This document shows, piece by piece, positions 16,755 through 25,133 of a stretch of DNA of 64,000 bases. The notes beneath the pieces are model-generated. The model saw only the letters and a list, made by a program, of their open reading frames with translations, was not told the origin of the DNA and ran no database searches. The first letter of the stretch is position 1, and each line of letters begins with the position of its first letter. This DNA is from Vulcanimicrobium sp035943995 (GTDB taxonomy: Bacteria; Vulcanimicrobiota; Vulcanimicrobiia; Vulcanimicrobiales; Vulcanimicrobiaceae), in assembly GCA_035943995.1 (NCBI GenBank), contig DASZBS010000021.1, forward strand, positions 1 through 64,000. Reading direction: 5' to 3'. A program made the translations under genes and the position numbers.

Positions 16755-17516
16755 ATGCGCTGCAGCCTCGTCGAACGACTCTGGGACGAGATGCGCGAGG
16801 GCGTCGAGCCTCAGCGCGAACACGTGCTGGCCCACCTCCACGCCTGTCCCGAGTGCCAGGAGATCTACCGCGAGAACGAGGGGATCGCGTACTGCCTCAC
16901 GTGCCTGCCGCCGGTCGAGCCGCCGCAGAGCCTCGTGCCGAAGATCCTCGAGCACATCAAGCTCACGGTGAAGATCGTCGCGCCCGACTCGATCACCACC
17001 GTGGAGTCCCCGATCGGCCGGCTCTACGTGGCGTTCCGCGCCAGCGGGATCACTGCCGTCGCGCTCGACCGCGGCGAAGGCGAGGAGGCGGTGCTCACCA
17101 AGCTGCAGCGCCGGCTAGGCCGCGGCCTCATCGCATCGCAAACGCCGCAGTGGGTGAGCGACACCGTCGCGAGCTTCTTCCGCACCCACCAGCCCGACCT
17201 CGGCAAGGTCGACATCAGCGAGCTCACCCCGTTCGACCAATCCGCGCTGCGCGCCGCCGCCACGATCCCGCCCGGCGAGGTGCGTTCGTACTCGTGGATC
17301 GCCGAGTCGATCGGCCAGCCGGCCGCCGCTCGCGCCGTCGGCCGCGCGATGGCCCGCAATCCGGTCGCGCTGCTCTACCCGTGCCACCGCGTCGTCGACG
17401 CAACCGGCGCGCTCCACCAATACGCGTACGGCGTCGAGGTAAAAGCCCGCCTGCTCGCGCTCGAAGGATACCGGTCAAAAGGCGCTCCGCCCCAGGCTCC
17501 GCGCCCCCCGCGCTAA
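16755..17516 (+). CDS. Anti-sigma zinc domain fused to O6-alkylguanine-DNA alkyltransferase
   Basis: The 253-residue protein joins two modules. Residues 1-45 are a ZAS/zf-HC2-type anti-sigma domain with C3 and the H27-x3-C31-x2-C34 zinc motif. From about residue 75 there is an Ada/Ogt-type alkyltransferase: a small N-terminal domain (TVESPIGRLYVAF), the helix-turn-helix (IPPGEVRSYSWIAESIGQP, then AAARAVGRAMARNP) and the active site PCHRV with acceptor Cys210. There is no membrane segment, so it is cytoplasmic. The ATG at 16755 is preferred over the GTG at 16746 because AGGAG at 16741-16745 is then 9 nt away. Known alkyltransferases accept the alkyl group irreversibly; I infer that this could change the hold of the ZAS domain on the sigma factor. 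Confidence 0.88.
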   Translation: MRCSLVERLWDEMREGVEPQREHVLAHLHACPECQEIYRENEGIAYCLTCLPPVEPPQSLVPKILEHIKLTVKIVAPDSITTVESPIGRLYVAFRASGITAVALDRGEGEEAVLTKLQRRLGRGLIASQTPQWVSDTVASFFRTHQPDLGKVDISELTPFDQSALRAAATIPPGEVRSYSWIAESIGQPAAARAVGRAMARNPVALLYPCHRVVDATGALHQYAYGVEVKARLLALEGYRSKGAPPQAPRPPR

Positions 17517-17524
17517 GCGCGGGG
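17506..17524 (+). terminator. Hairpin enclosing the stop codon
   Basis: An 8-bp perfect stem, CCCCGCGC/GCGCGGGG, has the stop codon TAA of the alkyltransferase gene as its loop. There is no T tract after it, so it may act as a Rho-independent pause or as mRNA 3'-end protection. Confidence 0.4.
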
Positions 17525-17905
17525 CCCCCGATCCGACCTCGCAAGAACAATCCGGGACGAGCACGATTACGCTGCGCTCGGTCCATCACCGAAGGTGCAG
17601 GAAAACGCGAGAAGCGTTCGCGAAAGGCGGGCTCACGATACGTCCGCGGCCCCTTCAGATCAGATATCAATGAAGGTTAACAGGCGGACAAGAGGAGGTG
17701 GTCATCGTTTCTACAGACGGTCCCAAACAATGTCTCACGATGATCGGAGGGCTCCGGACCTAGTCCGGCCTCCGCGAACGAACCAACCTTGTCCGCCGCC
17801 CCATCGGGGGCGGCTTTTTTTATCCGCGTGCGGCATCGCGCACGGCAACAGGTTCCTTGCCTTTCTCGCAGAAAACCTCGGGTTCGTGTCCCAGCGGCCA
17901 ATTGC
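17517..17905 (+). other. 389-nt non-coding stretch with several RNA hairpins
   Basis: No convincing gene lies here. Visible structures are AACGC-GAGAA-GCGTT near 17600, then GGAGG(gct)CCGGAC-CTA-GTCCGG-CCTCC at 17746-17773, and the strong terminator at 17795-17821. A consensus-like AGAGGAGG at 17691-17698 is followed by no properly spaced ATG. The combination of a long untranslated stretch, a hairpin and a terminator ending 84 nt before the next gene is what a small RNA or a transcription-attenuating leader would look like. I cannot match it to a known RNA family. Confidence 0.4.
17795..17821 (+). terminator. Intrinsic terminator
   Basis: A perfect 8-bp GC stem (GCCGCCCC/GGGGCGGC, loop ATCG) is followed by seven consecutive T. 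This is the clearest intrinsic terminator in the window. It lies upstream of the PHP gene, so it ends either a small RNA from the preceding stretch or read-through from the alkyltransferase gene. It also argues against placing the PHP start at 17789. Confidence 0.85.
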
Positions 17906-19900
17906 TTGAACGATAACAACGAGCGCGATCCGCGCCTGTTCGCGATCCCCGATACGCACGGGCACGCGAAGGGCGAGCATAAACCCTATGCGGAGGAACG
18001 CCCGCTCCCGCTGACCGCACGGATGTTGTTCCTGTGGTTCTTTCATGCATGCCGGCGCGGCTACCCGCGCTTTCTCATGGTCGCGGACCATATGAACTAC
18101 CTCACGTTCGAGGATCCGGCGGCGGTGAATCTCGTGCGCCGGGCGCTCAAGCTCGCGCAGGCCGGTGACCTCTACGGCGCGGCGGAGACCGCAACGGTCG
18201 ACGTCGGGCACGCCGCGGTCGTGAGCGAAGGGCTGCGGCGCGGGATGCGTTACTCGATCGGCGCCGAGGTCGACAACGACCCGCGCTCGCGTCCCGACGC
18301 GCAGAACATCGTCGACGCGATGCGCCCCGACGCGATCATTCGCTCCGTCCACTTCATCCCGATCACGCACCCGGTGCTCGGCGAGAACTGGCCGTGGCCG
18401 TTCGACAACCCGGAGTTCAAAGATCTGTTCGAAACCGTCGGCACCGAGCAGACGTGGGAGACGTACGTCGCGGTGCTGGTCGACGCGATCGAACGGCTGC
18501 CGGGCCACATCGTCGGCCACTTCTTCGTCCCCGCCGTGTTCGGTCACTGGCCCGACGACGCGAAGCTCGAGCAGTACGAGGACCGCGTCCTCGACGCCGC
18601 CGGCGCGCGCGGCATGGCCGTCGAGTTCAACACGCGCTTCCTCTACCGCGACCATACCGACGAGGAGCGGCAGCGCTACATCGACGCCAACAAGCGGTTC
18701 TTGCGCAAGGCGAAGGACCGCGGCGTCATGATCTCCATCGGGTCCGACGCGCACTCGCCCAAGGACCAGGGCGGCGCCTTCACGACCGTGCTCGAGGTGC
18801 TGGACGAGCTCGACATCAACGAGATCGTGTTCCCGCTCGCCGGCACGCTGCGGCGCGTCGCGCTGCGGGTCGTGCGCGAGCCCGAGCCCGAGCCGCCGCC
18901 GGCGCCCGAACCGGTGCCGGAGCCCCAGCGCGCCCACGAGCGCACGGCCGGCCCCGGCGCCGCCGCGAGCGACGCGTCAGCGACCGAGCCGGCGAAGCCG
19001 GTCCGCAAAGCACGTCCGAGCGCGAAGGCGACCCGCTCGCCGGAGACGTCGCCGGAACGGCCGCGCGAGCGCCCCGAGACGCCGGCGGCGACCGAACCGC
19101 CGCCGGAGCCGGTCCAGGAACCAACACCCAACCCGGCCGGCGAGCCGGCGGCCGCGGAAGATCCCGCTCGCCCGGCCTCGGCCGGCGAGGCTGCACCGTC
19201 CGCCGGCGAATCGCTCGAGGCTGCCACGGCGCCCGAATCGCCCGACAGCAGTCCGACCCGCCCGGCCCGCGCGCGCAAGAGCCGGGCGAAGCCGAAGCCG
19301 GCCGATGCGGCGGCGCCCGACGCCGAGCCGGCGCCGAGCCCAGAGCCCGCACCACCACCCGCCGAGCCGGAGCCGGCCCCTGCCGTCCCGGTCGCAGCCA
19401 CCGCTCCGGCCAAACCGGCGGCGGCGAAGCCCGCGAGCAAGCCGCCCGCCCCCAAACCGGCACCGAAGCCGGTTGCGGCGAAGCCGCCTGCCGCGGCGAA
19501 GCCTCCGGCAAAGCCAGCCGCTTCGAAAGCGCCGCCCGTGAAGGTTGCGAGCAGCGCCCGAACGGCCAAGCCGGCGGCGGCGAGCGCGAAGAGCGCCCCC
19601 GCCCGGGCGTCGTCCTCGAAGTCCTCGCCGGTGAAAGCCGGCGCGAAGAAAGCCGCGCCCGCCAAGCCGGCCGCGAAGAAAGCGGCTCCGGCGCGCGGCA
19701 CGGCCAAGAAAGCGGCGCCGGCGAAGAAGACGGCGACCGCGAAGAAAGCGCCGCCGAAGAAGGCGACGCCGGCGCGCGCGGCCGCGAAGAAGGCCGCGCC
19801 GAAGAAGGCGACCGCGAAGAAAGCGCCCGCGCGCAAAGCGCCGGCTCGCAAAGCGGCCGCCAAAAAGACCACGAAAAAGACGGCGACGAAGCGCCGCTAG
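17906..19900 (+). CDS. PHP-domain phosphoesterase with a histone-H1-like tail
   Basis: Residues 1 to about 310 form a PHP metal-dependent phosphoesterase domain. Metal-ligand motifs are DTHGH, ADHMNY, VEFNT and SDAHS. The family includes histidinol phosphatases and DNA polymerase-associated phosphoesterases. The remaining ~350 residues are low complexity: first Pro/Glu-rich (EPEPEPPPAPEPVPEP), then Ala/Pro/Lys-rich with many AKKA repeats, ending KKTTKKTATKRR, like histone H1 or the tails of some bacterial HU proteins. The tail should bind nucleic acid. The start is uncertain: TTG at 17906 is preferred because upstream frame crosses the terminator. The substrate is unknown. Confidence 0.7.
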   Translation: MNDNNERDPRLFAIPDTHGHAKGEHKPYAEERPLPLTARMLFLWFFHACRRGYPRFLMVADHMNYLTFEDPAAVNLVRRALKLAQAGDLYGAAETATVDVGHAAVVSEGLRRGMRYSIGAEVDNDPRSRPDAQNIVDAMRPDAIIRSVHFIPITHPVLGENWPWPFDNPEFKDLFETVGTEQTWETYVAVLVDAIERLPGHIVGHFFVPAVFGHWPDDAKLEQYEDRVLDAAGARGMAVEFNTRFLYRDHTDEERQRYIDANKRFLRKAKDRGVMISIGSDAHSPKDQGGAFTTVLEVLDELDINEIVFPLAGTLRRVALRVVREPEPEPPPAPEPVPEPQRAHERTAGPGAAASDASATEPAKPVRKARPSAKATRSPETSPERPRERPETPAATEPPPEPVQEPTPNPAGEPAAAEDPARPASAGEAAPSAGESLEAATAPESPDSSPTRPARARKSRAKPKPADAAAPDAEPAPSPEPAPPPAEPEPAPAVPVAATAPAKPAAAKPASKPPAPKPAPKPVAAKPPAAAKPPAKPAASKAPPVKVASSARTAKPAAASAKSAPARASSSKSSPVKAGAKKAAPAKPAAKKAAPARGTAKKAAPAKKTATAKKAPPKKATPARAAAKKAAPKKATAKKAPARKAPARKAAAKKTTKKTATKRR

Positions 19901-19913
19901 GAGGGGATGTCCG

Positions 19914-21572
19914 TTGCGTACACTCGTGATCGGCGCGCTCGCATGCGCGCTGTCCGTGAGCGCGTGCTCGAAGGTCGGCGAAATAACCACCGCAAGCGGA
20001 ACGTCGCACGCGTCGGGGACCGTCCCCGGTGAGCTGCGCGTCGCCAGCCAGCGCTCTCCCAACACGCTCAACCCGCTCCTCTCGGGGTTCACGACCGAAG
20101 GCTTCGTCAACCGGCTGTCGTTCGACACGCTGGTGAGCGTCGACGGCTCCGGCAAGAACACCGTGCCGATCCTCGCGACCGAAGTCCCCACCGAAGCGAA
20201 CGGCGGGATCAGCAAAGACGGCCTGACGATCACGTATCACCTGCACTCGGGCGTCAAGTGGCACGACGGCGTTCCGTTCAGCAGCAAGGACGTCAAGTTC
20301 TCGTGGCAAGCGATGATGAACCCGGCGAACAACGTCAACGAGCGGGTCGGTTACGATGAGGTGAAGTCCGTCGACACGCCGGACGCCAACACGGTCGTCT
20401 TCCACCTCAAGCGGAAGTTCGCGCCGTTCGTCGACACGGTGTTCGCGGAAAGCGACAGCCCGGTGTGCGTGGTCCCCGAGCACATCCTCGGGAAGTTTCA
20501 CGACCTCAACCGGATACCGTTCAACCAGTCGCCGATCGGAACGGGGCCGTTCAAGGTGGCGCGTTGGGTGCGCGGCGACCACATCGAGTTCGTCGCCAAC
20601 GACGACTACTTCCGGGGCAAGCCGAAGCTGCGCCGCATCATCGTGCGCGAGATCCCCGACGAGAACACGTCGATCAACGCGTTGCGCGCGCACGACGTCG
20701 ACTGGATCTTCGAAGCGTCGCCGCAAGTGTACAAGACGCTCAAAGCCAACCCGATCCCGGACATCAACCTGTTCCTCAACAACCAGCCGCAGACGCTACA
20801 GATGCTGGTGAACACGTCGCGTCCCCCGCTCGACGACATCCGCATCCGACGCGCCATCGCGTACGCGGTCGACAAACAGGCGCTGGTCGAGAAGAACACC
20901 GGCGGCAGCGCGGTGGTGGCGTGGGCGGATCAGCCGCCGTTCCAGTGGTCGTACACCGACGACGTCATGAAATATCCCGCGGACGCCGCGAAGGCGCGCG
21001 CGCTCCTTACCGAAGCGGGCTATACCCCGGGGCCGGACGGCGTGATGCGCAAGAACGGGAAGCCGCTTTCGTTCACGCTCAGCTACAACGTGGAGAACGC
21101 CACCCGGCGGCTGGTCGCCGTGCAGGTCCAGGCGATGCTCAAAGCCGCGGGGATCGACACGCAGATCAAGACCTATCCGGCCAACGTGCTGTTCGCCACC
21201 TACGGCCAAGGCGGGATCCTCACCACCGGCAAGTACGATCTCAACATCTCCGGCTGGATCGCGGGGCAGGATCCGGACGATCACTCCGAGTTCGCAAGCG
21301 ACCAGATCCCCAAGCCTTCGCATCCCGACGGCGTGAATTACACGCGGTATCAGAACAAAGAGATGGACGCCGCGCAAAACGCCGCCCTGGCGAGCTACGA
21401 CCAGGCGAAGCGCAAGCCGTCGTACGTCAAGATCCAGCAGCTGCTGGCACGCGATCTGCCGATCGTGTACATCTGGTATCCCCGGCAGGCGCAACCGATC
21501 AGCGCCGACTTCAAGCACTTCGCGCCCAACCCGGTCAACGAGTCGTGGAACGCGCAGGAATGGGAGATCTAG
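19914..21572 (+). CDS. Peptide/oligopeptide-type ABC substrate-binding lipoprotein
   Basis: The 552-residue protein is an extracytoplasmic solute-binding family 5 member (SBP_bac_5; DppA/OppA type). The N-terminus is a lipoprotein signal with lipobox VSAC. Family motifs include LRVASQRSPNTLNPL, LTITYHLHSGVKWHDGVPF, IGTGPFKVARWVRGDH and DIRIRRAIAYAVDK. The TTG start has AGGAGGGG at 19899-19906 directly upstream. No permease or ATPase gene is adjacent, so it must share components encoded elsewhere. It begins 13 nt after the PHP gene. Confidence 0.88.
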   Translation: MRTLVIGALACALSVSACSKVGEITTASGTSHASGTVPGELRVASQRSPNTLNPLLSGFTTEGFVNRLSFDTLVSVDGSGKNTVPILATEVPTEANGGISKDGLTITYHLHSGVKWHDGVPFSSKDVKFSWQAMMNPANNVNERVGYDEVKSVDTPDANTVVFHLKRKFAPFVDTVFAESDSPVCVVPEHILGKFHDLNRIPFNQSPIGTGPFKVARWVRGDHIEFVANDDYFRGKPKLRRIIVREIPDENTSINALRAHDVDWIFEASPQVYKTLKANPIPDINLFLNNQPQTLQMLVNTSRPPLDDIRIRRAIAYAVDKQALVEKNTGGSAVVAWADQPPFQWSYTDDVMKYPADAAKARALLTEAGYTPGPDGVMRKNGKPLSFTLSYNVENATRRLVAVQVQAMLKAAGIDTQIKTYPANVLFATYGQGGILTTGKYDLNISGWIAGQDPDDHSEFASDQIPKPSHPDGVNYTRYQNKEMDAAQNAALASYDQAKRKPSYVKIQQLLARDLPIVYIWYPRQAQPISADFKHFAPNPVNESWNAQEWEI

Positions 21573-21588
21573 TGGGAGCCGCACGGTA

Positions 21589-22143
21589 ATGTTCGACGAG
21601 CCCTCGTCCAGCCCGATCGCGCGCATCCCCGAGCTGCGCTGGCTGCGCAGCGTCATCATGGAGAAAGCGCTGACGCGCGGCGACTACCTGCTCTCGGGCG
21701 GCGCGCGCAGCGACTACTACATCGACAAGTTCAAGCTGTTCGCCGACCCGCACGTGCTGCGCCGCATCGCGCGCATGTTCGCGCCGATCGTCTCCGAGAT
21801 CAACCCCGACGTCATCGGCGGCACCGAGCTCGGCGGCGTGATCATCGCGACCGCCGTGTCGCAGATGACCAATCTGCCGATGATCGTGGTGCGCAAACAG
21901 CCCAAGCAGTACGGCGCGTTCGCCGAGGAATACGTCGAAGGACCGTTCATGCGCGGCCAGCACATCCTGCTGCTCGAGGACGTCGTCACCAGCGGGCGCG
22001 AGCTTCTCCTCGCGCAGCGGCGGCTCGAAGAGCTGCACCTCAAAGTCACGCCGCACGCGGTGGTCTCGCGCGGGCTGGCGCCGGTCAGCTCGCTGATCCA
22101 GTTCTCGCTGCCGCGCGGCGAAGGCGGCCCGCGCCAGAACTAG
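21589..22143 (+). CDS. pyrE: Orotate phosphoribosyltransferase
   Basis: This enzyme makes orotidine 5'-phosphate from orotate and PRPP in pyrimidine synthesis. The 184-residue length is normal. The PRPP-binding motif is ILLLEDVVTSGREL near residue 125. KALTRGDYLLSGGARSDYYIDK is the orotate-side N-terminal motif, and VVRKQPKQYGAFAEEYVEG is the flexible catalytic-loop region. It starts 16 nt after the peptide-binding lipoprotein gene and is convergent, with a 4-nt overlap, with the MBL hydrolase gene. No other pyrimidine genes are in the window. Confidence 0.9.
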   Translation: MFDEPSSSPIARIPELRWLRSVIMEKALTRGDYLLSGGARSDYYIDKFKLFADPHVLRRIARMFAPIVSEINPDVIGGTELGGVIIATAVSQMTNLPMIVVRKQPKQYGAFAEEYVEGPFMRGQHILLLEDVVTSGRELLLAQRRLEELHLKVTPHAVVSRGLAPVSSLIQFSLPRGEGGPRQN

Positions 22144-22979
22144 CGGCTGAGGTCGACGGTGTGGTGGTCGTCGGCGACGAGGATCTCGCCGCCGAAGACC
22201 GCGCGCGCGGCCTCGTCGAGATCGCGTGAGGTGGACTCGGCGCCGTAGTGCGAAAGCACCAACCGGCGGACGCCGGCGTCGCGCGCCATCGCCGCGGCGT
22301 CCGCGGCGGTCGAGTGACCGCGCAGGCCTTGCTCGACGGCGCCGTGCAGCAGCGTCGCCTCGCACACGAACACGTCCGAGTCGCGCGCGAGCGCGACGAC
22401 GCGCTCGTCGGGGGCGGTGTCGGCGGAGTACGTGACGCTGGCGCCGTCGCGCTGCCAGCGCATCGCGAAGGCCGGGATGTAGTGGGCGGTGTGCGCGAAG
22501 CGCAGCGTCGCGCCTTCGATCGTGAGCGGACGCGACGGGTCGTATTCGTGCAGCGCGTAGACGTCGTCCAGAAACGCGCCCGGCTCCCTGGGGAACGCGG
22601 CGGCAAACGCGCGCAGCATCGCGAGCCCGCCGGGCGGCAGGTACACCGGGAGCTTTGCGGCGCGGCGGCGCGGACCGTATTTGAGCGCATAGCGCAGCGG
22701 GACGAGGTCGATGAAATGGTCCGCGTGCATGTGGCTGATCACCACGGCGCCGAGCCGGTCGTAGTCGGCGTGGCGGCGGAGGTTCGCGAACGCGCCCGTG
22801 CCCAAATCCATGACGATCGGCGTCTCGCCGTCGTCGACGAGGTACGAGCTGCACGCGCGATCCGGTCGCGGGATCGATGAGCTCGATCCGGCGATCGTCA
22901 GCCGTGCCGTAGCGGTTAGAGCGATCGTACTGCCTCGAGGACGGCGGCGGCGTGGCCTTCGACGGAGACCCGCGGCCAC
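22140..22979 (-). CDS. MBL-fold metallohydrolase
   Basis: This is a metallo-beta-lactamase-fold hydrolase of the RNase Z/phosphodiesterase-like type. Metal ligands are HMHADH, the aspartate in YSADTAPDE and the histidine in VLSHYGAES. The substrate cannot be read. The start is uncertain: the recognisable fold begins around LTIAGSSSSIPRPD (about 22901), and the only standard start codon in frame upstream is the GTG at 22979, which would overlap the peroxiredoxin gene by 64 nt. A rare CTG at 22901 fits the homology better. Confidence 0.75.
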   Translation of the reverse strand: MAAGLRRRPRRRRPRGSTIALTATARLTIAGSSSSIPRPDRACSSYLVDDGETPIVMDLGTGAFANLRRHADYDRLGAVVISHMHADHFIDLVPLRYALKYGPRRRAAKLPVYLPPGGLAMLRAFAAAFPREPGAFLDDVYALHEYDPSRPLTIEGATLRFAHTAHYIPAFAMRWQRDGASVTYSADTAPDERVVALARDSDVFVCEATLLHGAVEQGLRGHSTAADAAAMARDAGVRRLVLSHYGAESTSRDLDEAARAVFGGEILVADDHHTVDLSR

Positions 22980-23377
22980 GCTTTCGCGATGATTCCGTTC
23001 GTATCAACGACGAACGTCGAGCGCTGGATTCCGATGCTCTTCTTCCCGTACATGTTCTTCTCGACGATCACGCCGAAGGCGTCGCAGACGGCGGACGCGG
23101 TGTCCGCCAAAAGCGGAAAGTTGAGCGCGTATTTCTGGGCGAACTTCTTCTGCGCGGCGACTGTGTCGCGGCTCACACCGACGATGTCGGCCCCGGCCGC
23201 GTCCAAATCGCCCTTGAGGTCGCGAAACGCCTGCGATTCGGCGGTGCAGCCCGGCGTGTCGGCTTTCGGATAGAAGTACACGACCAGCTTGCGGCCTTTG
23301 AAATCGCGCAGCTTCACGGTGCGATCGTCCTGGTCTTGCGCGCCGACGTCCGGCACCTGCGCACCCGCTTCGAGCAC
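22916..23377 (-). CDS. bcp: Peroxiredoxin, PrxQ/Bcp type
   Basis: The 153-residue thiol peroxidase reduces hydroperoxides. The peroxidatic site is YPKADTPGCTAESQAFRD. The usual PrxQ resolving cysteine five residues later is replaced (CTAESQ), so this is a 1-Cys or atypical form. The GTG at 23377 has AAGGAGG a few bases upstream. FPLLADTASAVCDAFGV and STFVVDTNGII are further family motifs. It lies 19 nt downstream of the potassium channel gene on the same strand. Confidence 0.88.
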   Translation of the reverse strand: MLEAGAQVPDVGAQDQDDRTVKLRDFKGRKLVVYFYPKADTPGCTAESQAFRDLKGDLDAAGADIVGVSRDTVAAQKKFAQKYALNFPLLADTASAVCDAFGVIVEKNMYGKKSIGIQRSTFVVDTNGIIAKAWPRVSVEGHAAAVLEAVRSL

Positions 23378-23396
23378 TGAGCCTCCTTCGATCCGG

Positions 23397-25133
23397 TCAG
23401 GTCGTCCCCGCCGCAACCGCTTCCCCGTTCTGCGAGAGGACGGGTTTGAACTGCGCGGGCGGCACGAGGAACAGAACCCGGTCGAAAGGCTCCGTCTCCT
23501 CGAACGTGTCGACGTGGCGGAACGCGCCGTTCCGCCATACGCCGAGCGCGATGCAGTCCTGCGGCGGGGGTGGTTGCGGCTCCCCCGCCGGCAGCCGTTC
23601 GGCGACGCTGTAGGCACCGCCGCCCAGCGAGATGCGCCCGCGCGTCTCCGGGAACCGCGAGATCATCGCGAACACCGGCGCCGCCAGTTCCGCGGTCGAG
23701 TACGTGTCGATCTTCTTGAAATGCTGTTTGATAGAATCCGCGAACGCCTTGTCCTGCACGCGCATGATCACCCGGACGTCTTTGTTGCGCGCGCGCACGC
23801 CGAGCGCGACCTCCAGGTTCGCGGTGTCGCTGTCGGTGACCGCGATGACGGCCTGCGCGTGCGCGACGTTGCACAGGTCGAGCGTGGTGTCGCGCGTCGC
23901 GTCGCCGGTGACGAGCTCGATCCCGCGCCGGCTCGACATCTCTTCGAGCATGGGGTCCGACGTGAGCTCGACGACGACGACGTGGCGGTTGAGCGCGCGC
24001 AGGAGCTCGACCACGCGCGTCCCGACGTTGCCGCAGCCGATCACCAGCACGTGACCGCGCGTGCGAATTTGCCGCAGGCCTTGGAGCGCGGTGAACTGCG
24101 CGCGCGTGAGCGCGCTCGTCGCGAAGGCGATGAAGATGCCGATCGCCGCGACGCCTGCGAACATCAGCAGGCCGGCGGCGATCATCGCGACGCCGTTGGG
24201 CGACGCGAGCCGCGTGCCGCCGGGCGCGAGCGGGGTCACGTCGCCGTAGCCCGTGCTGGTGAACGTCGTCGCGACGAAGTAGAACGCCGTGACCGGGTCG
24301 AGCTGGAGCGCGTACGCGAAGTACACGACAGCCGCGATGAAGATCGCCGCCGCCGCGGTCGCGACGCGGACCACGATCGGATGCCTGGTCCAGAGCCGTC
24401 GCAGCCGCTCCGTGACGGTGGTCCGCGCGCGATCTTCGTCGGCCCGCTCGGCGGGCTCCGCCGGTTCGTCGTCGTCGCGTGTCTCGAGCCGCTCGATGCG
24501 CGCGAACACCGTCACGACGTCCTCGGGCGCGAACGCGTGCTCCGGCGGCACGGCAGTCGAGCCGTTGAGCGCGACGATGCGCGCGCACGCGCGGTGCTGC
24601 GCCTGCGCGGCCATCAGCCCGGCGATTCGCAGCTGCGCGGCGGTGCGGGTAGCGAACGCGGTCAGTACGCCGCCGGGATCGGGGAACTGCAGCGCGCCGT
24701 CGCAGTGCGGGTCCATGGAAGCCGCCGTGAACGCCGCCGCGGAATGCGACGCGAGCGAGAGGACGGAGCAGTTCTGCAGGTTCTTCTCGAGCTTGACCCC
24801 CAGCGTGCGGCTGAACTGGCGCATCACGATGGCGATCTTCGGGTTGAGGTCGCGCGCTTTCAGGGCGACTTGCAAGTTCAGGCGGTCGTCGTCGGTGAGC
24901 ACCATGATGGACACGGCCTCGACCGCGCCTGCATCCCGCAGCGTCCGGTCATCGTTCGGCGCGCCGGCGACGTACCGGCAGCGCTCGCCGAGCACGGCGA
25001 GCCTCGTCGCGAGGCCTTCGTCCTGCATCCAGACCACCGCCGCGCGGTGTCCATGCGTTGCGAGCAGCTCCTCGCACACGCGGACCGCGAGCCCGTCGCC
25101 GCCCACGACCAGAACCAGAGGGACCGCACTCAT
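23397..25133 (-). CDS. Potassium channel with two NAD-binding (RCK/TrkA-N) domains
   Basis: The 578-residue protein has a Rossmann-like domain at residues 1-120 (VLVVGGDGLAVRV), a poorly conserved linker to about 245, then a two-helix pore with the potassium filter TSTGYGDVT around 292-300. A second TrkA-N domain starts at VLVIGCGNVGTRV (362-374), followed by a TrkA-C-like tail. Such proteins are ligand-gated K+ channels of the inner membrane, often controlled by NAD(H), nucleotides or Ca2+. The start codon overlaps that of the divergent methyltransferase gene. Confidence 0.87.
   Translation of the reverse strand: MSAVPLVLVVGGDGLAVRVCEELLATHGHRAAVVWMQDEGLATRLAVLGERCRYVAGAPNDDRTLRDAGAVEAVSIMVLTDDDRLNLQVALKARDLNPKIAIVMRQFSRTLGVKLEKNLQNCSVLSLASHSAAAFTAASMDPHCDGALQFPDPGGVLTAFATRTAAQLRIAGLMAAQAQHRACARIVALNGSTAVPPEHAFAPEDVVTVFARIERLETRDDDEPAEPAERADEDRARTTVTERLRRLWTRHPIVVRVATAAAAIFIAAVVYFAYALQLDPVTAFYFVATTFTSTGYGDVTPLAPGGTRLASPNGVAMIAAGLLMFAGVAAIGIFIAFATSALTRAQFTALQGLRQIRTRGHVLVIGCGNVGTRVVELLRALNRHVVVVELTSDPMLEEMSSRRGIELVTGDATRDTTLDLCNVAHAQAVIAVTDSDTANLEVALGVRARNKDVRVIMRVQDKAFADSIKQHFKKIDTYSTAELAAPVFAMISRFPETRGRISLGGGAYSVAERLPAGEPQPPPPQDCIALGVWRNGAFRHVDTFEETEPFDRVLFLVPPAQFKPVLSQNGEAVAAGTT

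Noticed and set aside
17698..17763. Possible 21-codon leader peptide (GTG start) behind AGAGGAGG
   Set aside because: The Shine-Dalgarno touches the GTG with no spacing and there are no diagnostic repeated codons; I kept only the structured region.
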